Assembly: GCA_035515515.1 (NCBI GenBank)
Contig: DATJBC010000207.1
Coordinates: forward strand, 1-18,865
Source: DATJBC01 sp035515515
GTDB taxonomy: Bacteria > Actinomycetota > Acidimicrobiia > Acidimicrobiales > UBA8190
Direction: 5' to 3'
Length of the DNA stretch: 18,865 bases
The translations under genes were made by a program, and so were the position numbers. Position 1 is the stretch's first letter; every line of letters begins with the position of its first letter. Shown here piece after piece: positions 13,707 through 18,865 of this stretch. Below the pieces are notes generated by a model. It did not search any database and was not told the DNA's origin. It saw only the letters and a program-made list of their open reading frames with translations.

Positions 13707-14477
13707 ATGGCTCGTCCGTCCCGCGTCCCTCTCGTCGCACGCGTGGGCGCCGGCGCCGCTCTCGTGCTGGCCGCCCTCGCCCTCAGCATCGCCACCTCCG
13801 GCCCGGTGGTGGCCGCTGTCAACTGCCGGGCCGCGCCGGCACCGCGCGTCAACCTGCACAACTGCTCACTCGCCCGAGCCAACCTGTCGGGGGCCGACCT
13901 CCAGGGTGCCCGGCTGATGCACGCCAACCTCTCGGGGGCGAACCTCTCGGGGGCGAACCTTCGAGGCGCCAACCTCACCGGGGCCGTGCTCACGGGAGCG
14001 AAGCTCTCGACGGCCAACCTGTCGGGGGCGAACCTGAAGAACGCCGAGGCCGGTGCCGCCAACCTCAGCAACGCCAACCTCATCAAGGCGCACCTGTCGG
14101 GCACGGTCCTGCAGGACGCCGACCTCTCCGATGCCAACCTCGTCAAGGCCAGTCTCGACGATGCGCGCCTGGACGGAGCCAAGCTCGTCGACGCCCGGTT
14201 GGTGAACGCCGATCTCAAACGGACCAACCTGAGCAGCACCAACCTGACCAACGCCCACCTCGAGGGTGCTCGGCTGGCGGGCGCGGACCTCGCCGGAGCG
14301 AACCTCACCGGCGCGTCGCTCTTCCAGGCGAAGCTCACCGAGGCGAACCTGTCGGGGGCCACGCTCTCCGACGCCATCCTCGTCCACGCCATCCTGGGCG
14401 GCGCCAACCTGGCTCGGGTCACATGGACCGGCGCCTCGTGCCCCGGGGGGTCGCTCGCCACGGCGTCGGGCTGCTGA
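13707..14477 (+). CDS. Exported pentapeptide-repeat protein
   Basis: A 256-residue protein with a signal peptide (about 1-37, cleavage near VVAA) and an almost unbroken run of A(N/D)LxX pentapeptides from residue 50 to 235, about 38 repeats with Leu at every fifth position; the only clear break is Ala115. This predicts a right-handed four-sided beta-helix of about 9-10 coils. Cytoplasmic relatives such as MfpA and Qnr mimic DNA and bind gyrase, but this one is exported, so a gyrase role is unlikely. Cys40/Cys53 before the helix and Cys245/Cys256 after it (in TGASCPGGSLATASGC) could cap it with disulfides. ATG 13707 has a perfect AGGAGG site at 13693-13698. The frame is open upstream to 13596, but that part is not coding. 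Role unknown. Confidence 0.9.
   Translation: MARPSRVPLVARVGAGAALVLAALALSIATSGPVVAAVNCRAAPAPRVNLHNCSLARANLSGADLQGARLMHANLSGANLSGANLRGANLTGAVLTGAKLSTANLSGANLKNAEAGAANLSNANLIKAHLSGTVLQDADLSDANLVKASLDDARLDGAKLVDARLVNADLKRTNLSSTNLTNAHLEGARLAGADLAGANLTGASLFQAKLTEANLSGATLSDAILVHAILGGANLARVTWTGASCPGGSLATASGC
13926..13955 (+). repeat. Perfect 15-bp tandem duplication within the pentapeptide gene
   Basis: AACCTCTCGGGGGCG occurs twice head to tail (13926-13940 and 13941-13955), encoding NLSGA twice. It is identical at every base including third positions, so it looks like a recent slippage or duplication event that added one pentapeptide. Near-copies (AACCTGTCGGGGGCG) recur elsewhere in the gene. Confidence 0.85.
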
Positions 14478-14482
14478 AGGGA

Positions 14483-14508
14483 GTCCCCCCGCGCGTCGGG
14501 GCGGGGAC
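14483..14508 (+). terminator. Terminator-like hairpin after the pentapeptide gene
   Basis: GTCCCC (14483-14488) pairs with GGGGAC (14503-14508) around a GC-rich loop that can itself pair (CCCC 14487-14490 with GGGG 14498-14501 as an alternative). It begins six bases after the stop. The rest of the 239-base gap to the next gene shows only the -10 element at 14678. Confidence 0.4.
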
Positions 14509-14677
14509 GCGGGCCACCGTGGACAGCACGCGCTGAGCGCACCCATCACCGACGCCTGCCACGGGCGGGAGGACGCTTCGTCACCGGGGCGCTGACGCCC
14601 GCTGTCGCCCGGTCCCGCCGTCGCCGGGCGCCCGGGCGCGGGGCGTGCGCGGCGCCGCTGGATCAGCAGCCCCGACC

Positions 14678-14683
14678 TATGCT
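14678..14683 (+). promoter_or_regulatory. -10 element TATGCT for acyltransferase B
   Basis: TATGCT precedes GTG 14717 by 33 bases, giving a leader of roughly 27 bases that ends in a G-run usable as a ribosome site (14708-14714). It is the only AT-containing hexamer of this type in the gap. Confidence 0.4.
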
Positions 14684-14716
14684 TGGCGCCTGCGCCCGGC
14701 CAGCAACGGGGGGGTC

Positions 14717-16801
14717 GTGACCGAGTTGGAGACGCGGGCGGCCCCGGATCGCCTCCTGCCATCCGGGGACGAGGCGGGGACCGCACCCGAGGACCGCGCC
14801 TTTCGACCCGACGTCGAGGGGCTGCGTGCCGTAGCGGTTCTCCTCGTCGTCCTCCTCCACGCCGGTGTGCCCGGCTTCACGGGCGGCTACGTCGGTGTCG
14901 ACGTCTTCTTCGTCATCTCGGGCTTCGTCATCACCGGCGTGTTGCTGCGTGAGCGAGCGAGCACAGGGCGAAACTCCATCCTGGCCTTCTACGGGCGCCG
15001 TTGCCGCCGGATCATCCCCGCTGCCGCGCTGGTCATCGTCGCCACCGTGTTCCTCGCCTACGCCCTGTTGGGCATCGGCGCCGGCACGAGCACGGTCAGT
15101 GACGCACGGTGGGCGTCGATCTTCCTGGCCAACTTCCACTTCGCGTCGTTCGGGACCAACTACCTGAACGCCCAGCAGCCGCCCTCTCCCCTGCAGAACT
15201 TCTGGTCGCTGGCGGTGGAGGAGCAGTTCTACCTCGTGTACCCGGCGCTGTTCATCGTCCTGGCCTCGATGCGCACGCGCCTGACGACGCGGGGCACCCT
15301 CATGCTGGGGCTGACGGTGGTGGCGGCCGCGTCGTTCGCCTACTCCGTGATCGACACCTCCGCCAACCCCACGGCCGCCTACTTCTCCCCGCTGACGCGC
15401 GCCTGGGAGCTGGCCCTCGGCGCCCTGGTGGCCCTGGCCACGCCGTGGCTCCGGCGCCTCCCCCGCAGGGCGGCCGCCGTGGCCACGTGGGCGGGGCTGG
15501 GCGCCATCGTGCTCGCCACCGTCGCCTTCGGTCCCGACACCCTCTACCCGGGCGCCTGGGTGGCGGTCCCGGTCCTCGGCGCGGCCGCCCTCATCGCCGG
15601 GGGCGCGGTGGCACCGGCGCTCGGCGTGGAGTCGGTCCTGCGCCTGGCCCCGGTGCAGGCCCTGGGGCGCCTGTCGTACTCGCTGTACCTGTGGCACTGG
15701 CCCCTCCTGGTCGTGGCGGCCGAGTACCAGGGCCGCGCGTCGCTGTCGGTGGGCGACAACCTGGTGTGGGTCGCGGTGGCCTTGGGCGCATCGGTGCTCA
15801 TGTACCGCCTGCTCGAGCAACCGGTCCGCCACGCCCGCGTCCTCAGGCGCACGCCCTGGAGGAGCATCGCCGTGGGCCTCGGCGTCACGGCGGTCGCCCT
15901 GGGTGTCGTCACCGTCCGCTACGACAGCGCGGGCGCATCGGTGGCGCCCACGGCCGGCGGGTCGCCCGGTGCGCTCGGCCGGGCGGGCTCCGTCCAGAGC
16001 GTGCTCCACCTGGTGGCCTCCTCCGGCCGGATCCGGACCGTCCCCGCCGACCTCCTGGGGGCGATCGCCCGCCCCCAGCAGACGCTGTCGATCCCTCCCG
16101 GGGGGTGCTTCGCGCCGGCCCCGGTCAGCCAGACGCCGGAGTGTGCCTTCGGCGACGCGGCGGGGACCAAGACCATGGTCCTCTACGGCGACTCGCACGC
16201 GGCGATGTGGTTCCGGGCCCTCGACAACATCGCCAGCGCGGACCACTGGCGGCTCGTCGTGCTCACCAAGGCGTCGTGCCCGGCCGCCCCGCTTTCGGTG
16301 CCGGCGCGCGGCGTGCCCGGACGGTGGGTGGCGTGCGACCAGTGGCACCGCCATGTGCTGGAGCGCATCGACGAGCTCCGTCCGGCGCTCCTGGTGGTCT
16401 CACAAGCCCACTCGCGGCTCTACAGCTCCAAGCAGTGGAAGGACGGCTTGGAACGCCTGCTCGACGAGGTCCGCCGCTCGGCGGGCGCATCGGTCGTGCT
16501 GGGCGACGTGCCGCCGTCGCGCGGCGCCGACTGCCTCTCGCGCCATGTCGATGATGTCCAGGCGTGCTCGACCTCGGTGCGCTCCGCCCGCACCCCCTAC
16601 GACGCGGCCGAACAGCTGGCCGCCGAGGACGCCGGAGCCCGCTACGTGGACCTCATCCCGTGGTTCTGCGCTACGACGTGCAGCCCGATCATCGGGGACT
16701 TCAGCGCGTACAGCATCCCCAACCACGTGTCGGTCGGATACTCGGTGTTCCTGCAGAATGCGCTGGCCACCGCCTTGTCCCTCTCGCCCGGCCAGCGCTG
16801 A
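14717..16801 (+). CDS. Acyltransferase-3 / SGNH fusion protein B, catalytic Asp missing
   Basis: A 694-residue paralogue of the protein at 8719-10803, same length and same order of motifs. The membrane acyltransferase domain has FRPDVEGLRAVAV, H48 in LLHAG, GGYVGVDVFFVISGF, RRCRRIIPA, FWSLAVEEQFY and YSLYLWHWP, so acyl transfer should be intact. The SGNH domain keeps GDSHA with Ser493 and His670, but where A has Asp-Arg-Tyr-His, B reads SIPNH with Ile667 in the Asp position. The Cys pair in FCATTCSPIIG is kept. The SGNH half may therefore be weak or serve only in binding. GTG 14717 follows a run of seven G; the frame is open to 14645. The two genes are about 3.9 kb apart in the same orientation. 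It is convergent with the beta-propeller gene, 35 bases away. Confidence 0.92.
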   Translation: MTELETRAAPDRLLPSGDEAGTAPEDRAFRPDVEGLRAVAVLLVVLLHAGVPGFTGGYVGVDVFFVISGFVITGVLLRERASTGRNSILAFYGRRCRRIIPAAALVIVATVFLAYALLGIGAGTSTVSDARWASIFLANFHFASFGTNYLNAQQPPSPLQNFWSLAVEEQFYLVYPALFIVLASMRTRLTTRGTLMLGLTVVAAASFAYSVIDTSANPTAAYFSPLTRAWELALGALVALATPWLRRLPRRAAAVATWAGLGAIVLATVAFGPDTLYPGAWVAVPVLGAAALIAGGAVAPALGVESVLRLAPVQALGRLSYSLYLWHWPLLVVAAEYQGRASLSVGDNLVWVAVALGASVLMYRLLEQPVRHARVLRRTPWRSIAVGLGVTAVALGVVTVRYDSAGASVAPTAGGSPGALGRAGSVQSVLHLVASSGRIRTVPADLLGAIARPQQTLSIPPGGCFAPAPVSQTPECAFGDAAGTKTMVLYGDSHAAMWFRALDNIASADHWRLVVLTKASCPAAPLSVPARGVPGRWVACDQWHRHVLERIDELRPALLVVSQAHSRLYSSKQWKDGLERLLDEVRRSAGASVVLGDVPPSRGADCLSRHVDDVQACSTSVRSARTPYDAAEQLAAEDAGARYVDLIPWFCATTCSPIIGDFSAYSIPNHVSVGYSVFLQNALATALSLSPGQR

Positions 16802-16836
16802 CCGCACCGGGGGGACCGTGCGCGCGGGCGACGGCC

Positions 16837-18411
16837 TCAGCCGGGCACGACGGGCGGCTTGCCGCCGGGCGTGAGCACTTCGATGCCCGCCGCCCGGGGG
16901 CTGTAGGTGGAGCCCAACCCGAGCACGAGGGCGTCGCCCACGACGGCGATGCCCGACCAGTTGGCCTGGGGCAGCTTGAGCTGGGTGATGAGGTGCCCGC
17001 TCTTGAGGTCCCGGACCTGCACGGCCGTGGCGATGAGGGCGAGCCCGTTGAAGGCCATGCCCCCGGCCACGGTGGTGGGCGAGAAGGACCCGGCGTGGTC
17101 CGCCTGCCACAGGATCTTGCCGGTGGCGGCGTCGAAGGCGTGGTCGGAAGGCTCCTGCCCGGGGGTGTCCCGGGGGTCCGAGGGGTCGCACCGGTACGAC
17201 TGGTTGTTGTTGTAGCTCTCGAAGCGCCCGAAGTCGCCGATGGCGGTGGCCCCGTAGACGCCGGTGCCGTCGTAGGCGGTGGTGGCGATGAAGCCCCCCG
17301 AGAAGCCCCCGAAGACCACGTTGGTCGACCAGCGCAGCGTCCCCGTGGCGGGGTCGAGCGAGTAGTAGGTGCCGTCCTTGCCCCCCACGCCCAGGAAGCT
17401 GGCCACGCCCCGGGCGTCCACCCCGGCGTTGGGGGTGGCGCCGAAGTCGAAGTCGCAGTTGAGGTCGGCGAGTTGCGGCTTGTAGACCCAGGCCAGCTGG
17501 CCGGTGGCGATGTGGAGGGCCAGGACGGCGACGGTGTAGGGGCCGTTGGGCGTGAAGTCGCAGTCGGCGGTGTCGAACACCACCAGGCCCGAGGCCGGCA
17601 GGACGGTACCCGAGGACCAGATGCTCCCGCACCCGTCGTTCTGGACCGGCCCGCCCGGCGCGGCGACGTCGGTCTGGAACTCCCACACGGGGTCCCCGGT
17701 GGCCAGGCTGGCGCCCACCACGAAGCCGTGGGACTGCTTCTGGCCGTCCACGTCCATGCCGAAGAGGACGAGCCCGTCGGCCACCACCGGCGAGGCGAAG
17801 ATGCGGGACTCGTCGGAGTCGGGATCCTGGGGCTGGCGACCGGGGTAGTCGTGCTCCCAGTAGAGGGCCCCGGTGGCGGCGTCCAGGGCGTACAGCGTGT
17901 AGCCGCCGCCGAAGATGACCAGCGCGGGCCGGCCGCCGCCGGCCGGCTCGAACCACGCCGAGGACGTGATGAGCCCGCCGTCGGAGCTGATGGGCCGGTG
18001 CGTCTGGCCCGGGTAGGGCACCACCCCGTGCTGGGGCTTCACCACGTACTTCCAGCGCAGCTTGCCCGTCTCCAGGTTCACCGCGTACATGGTGTCGTCC
18101 CACGACCCGGCGTACACGGTGTCGCCCACCACGGTGGGCGTGGCCGTCACGGAGTCGCCCGTGGGGAAGACCCACGCCTTGCGGAGCGTGCGCACCGTCG
18201 ACGCCTTCAGGGTGGTGCGGGCGGAGAAGGTGTGCTGGGCGTTCTGGCCATAGGTGCGCCAGTCCCAGGGGCTCACCGTGGTGGGCACGGCCGGTGCCGA
18301 CACCACCGACGTCGCCGACACGTTCGTCGACACCCTGCCACAGGACGCCAGGACCCCCACCAGGGCCACGAGCGCCGCCGCGCGACGCGCCCCCCCGCCC
18401 AGTCGACCCAT
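16837..18411 (-). CDS. PQQ-type beta-propeller repeat lipoprotein
   Basis: A 524-residue exported protein. The signal ALVALVGVLASC gives a lipidated Cys24. The rest is a beta-propeller of about seven or eight blades, with the repeat signature (A/S)LDxATGxxxW seen in MYAVNLETGKLRWKY, LYALDAATGALYWEH, GASLATGDPVWEF, LALHIATGQLAWVY, YSLDPATGTLRWS and HAFDAATGKILWQA. Such folds occur in quinoprotein dehydrogenases and in BamB-like scaffolds. The N-terminal WRTYGQNAQHTF resembles quinoprotein starts (WxxyGxdxxxtr), but I cannot confirm PQQ or Ca ligands. Several Cys (CGSIW, DCDF, NCDFDF, RCDP) may form disulfides. ATG 18411 has a GGAGG ribosome site, and TAACCT lies upstream. Whether it is an enzyme or a scaffold is open. 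Confidence 0.88.
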   Translation of the reverse strand: MGRLGGGARRAAALVALVGVLASCGRVSTNVSATSVVSAPAVPTTVSPWDWRTYGQNAQHTFSARTTLKASTVRTLRKAWVFPTGDSVTATPTVVGDTVYAGSWDDTMYAVNLETGKLRWKYVVKPQHGVVPYPGQTHRPISSDGGLITSSAWFEPAGGGRPALVIFGGGYTLYALDAATGALYWEHDYPGRQPQDPDSDESRIFASPVVADGLVLFGMDVDGQKQSHGFVVGASLATGDPVWEFQTDVAAPGGPVQNDGCGSIWSSGTVLPASGLVVFDTADCDFTPNGPYTVAVLALHIATGQLAWVYKPQLADLNCDFDFGATPNAGVDARGVASFLGVGGKDGTYYSLDPATGTLRWSTNVVFGGFSGGFIATTAYDGTGVYGATAIGDFGRFESYNNNQSYRCDPSDPRDTPGQEPSDHAFDAATGKILWQADHAGSFSPTTVAGGMAFNGLALIATAVQVRDLKSGHLITQLKLPQANWSGIAVVGDALVLGLGSTYSPRAAGIEVLTPGGKPPVVPG

Positions 18412-18437
18412 GTGCCCTCCTCGGAGACCGGCCGCCT

Positions 18438-18443
18438 AGGTTA
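18438..18443 (-). promoter_or_regulatory. -10 element TAACCT for the beta-propeller gene
   Basis: On the minus strand TAACCT (18443 to 18438) lies 26 bases before ATG 18411, leaving a leader of about 20 bases with GGAGG. It matches the TANCCT pattern of the window. Confidence 0.45.
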
Positions 18444-18865
18444 CCCACCCGCCCCTCGGGGGGGACACAGCGCACCCCGGCGAGCTGGAGGGCCAGCCCG
18501 GCGACAGCCTGAACCTCGCACCGGGAGCGAGGGGAGACGCTGCCGTTGGTCGGCTTCACGCAGATCCCGCCCGCGACCTTGCCCTTGGGCCGCCGACACC
18601 GGTGGGGGTCGTCTGGGCGTCGATCGGCGAACTCAGCAACATCTGGGATCCCACCGGTGAGCCCGACGTCCGGGCAGTGGTCCTTCAGGTTCGCCACGTG
18701 GGCTCCGGACGTCGACAGGCGGTGACCCCTGTGCCCGGTCGTGGAAACCGAACAACGTCGTCGCCCCGTGGCCCCCGTCGATGGTCACCCCCGGCCAGGT
18801 GACACCCTTGGTGGAGCACCCGATGTCGCCCTGCGGATCATTCGCGGGGTGCGGTGAGCTCAGGC
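18444..18865 (-). other. No confident gene; possible decayed or frameshifted minus-strand gene
   Basis: About 420 bases without a supportable gene. On the minus strand, the frame entering from the right edge reads PQGDIGCSTKGVTWPGVTID then GGHGATTLFGFHDRA, which has normal protein composition, but becomes Arg/Pro-rich and stops at 18633-18635. A different minus frame then looks protein-like, with GAHVANLKDHCPDVGLTGG and later GGICVKPTNGSVS. This pattern fits a gene with a frameshift near 18725-18745, or chance. I do not recognise the family. The plus-strand frames look like shadows. Confidence 0.25.

Noticed and set aside
11979..13859. Minus-strand open frame of 626 codons
   Set aside because: It is antisense to the YHYH gene and crosses the DUF4177-like gene in another frame. 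Composition is Arg/Gly/His-rich with no recognisable domain, which is typical of frames held open by high GC.
13926..14450. Regular DNA repeats that could suggest a CRISPR or satellite array
   Set aside because: The unit is 15 bases, in frame, and encodes degenerate pentapeptides. There are no spacer-like unique segments and no cas genes.
13691..14786. Minus-strand open frames opposite the pentapeptide gene that themselves show five-residue periodicity
   Set aside because: The periodicity is only the reverse complement of the 15-base coding repeat. The plus strand has the signal peptide and a perfect ribosome site.
16400..18697. Long open frames of about 700 codons on both strands over the beta-propeller gene
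   Set aside because: The beta-propeller lipoprotein frame (16837-18411, minus) has clear repeats, a lipobox and a ribosome site. The others have none of these and are low-complexity.

Overview
The window is very G+C-rich. It has many GTG starts, nearly pure G/C third codon positions, and promoters with a TANCCT-like -10 element that sometimes lies only 6-7 bases before the start codon, as in leaderless mRNAs. With the protein families present, this points to a high-GC Actinomycetota, and Acidimicrobiia is my best guess. That assignment is inference; there is no rRNA or other marker gene here.

Left part (1-5419): a MarR-type repressor and a 14-TM DHA2/EmrB-type drug exporter form an obvious regulator-pump operon with a palindromic operator at the left edge, followed by a small unknown protein. 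Next come a zinc-ribbon protein, then two gene stubs lying back to back (the tail of a BtuF-like cobalamin-binding protein on the minus strand and the tail of a zinc-type alcohol dehydrogenase on the plus strand). A minus-strand pair follows: a class I methyltransferase, then a TauD/TfdA-family dioxygenase.

Middle part (5420-12388): a DUF2079 polytopic membrane protein with visibly different codon use, a YbjQ/UPF0145 protein, a membrane-anchored protein with a Pro/Thr/Ser/Ala-rich stalk, acyltransferase-3/SGNH protein A, a glycan-type methyltransferase with a coiled-coil tail (and no ordinary start codon at its true N-terminus), and a small DUF4177 protein.

Right part (12543-18865): a YHYH-domain lipoprotein, an exported pentapeptide-repeat solenoid, acyltransferase-3/SGNH protein B (a paralogue of A with exactly the same predicted length but lacking the catalytic Asp), and a convergent PQQ-type beta-propeller lipoprotein. 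The last ~420 bases hold no gene I can defend, though minus-strand frames look like a decayed or frameshifted one.

Most products are membrane proteins, lipoproteins or exported proteins, or enzymes typical of surface-polymer decoration. The working picture is a cell-envelope region with O-acyl transfer to a surface glycan (A and B) and methyl transfer (10842-11969), next to an efflux operon. No CRISPR array, tRNA, rRNA, insertion sequence or defence system was recognised. The best candidates for something new are the leaderless-promoter pattern with an apparent ATC start, the asymmetric acyltransferase-SGNH pair, and the back-to-back gene stubs.
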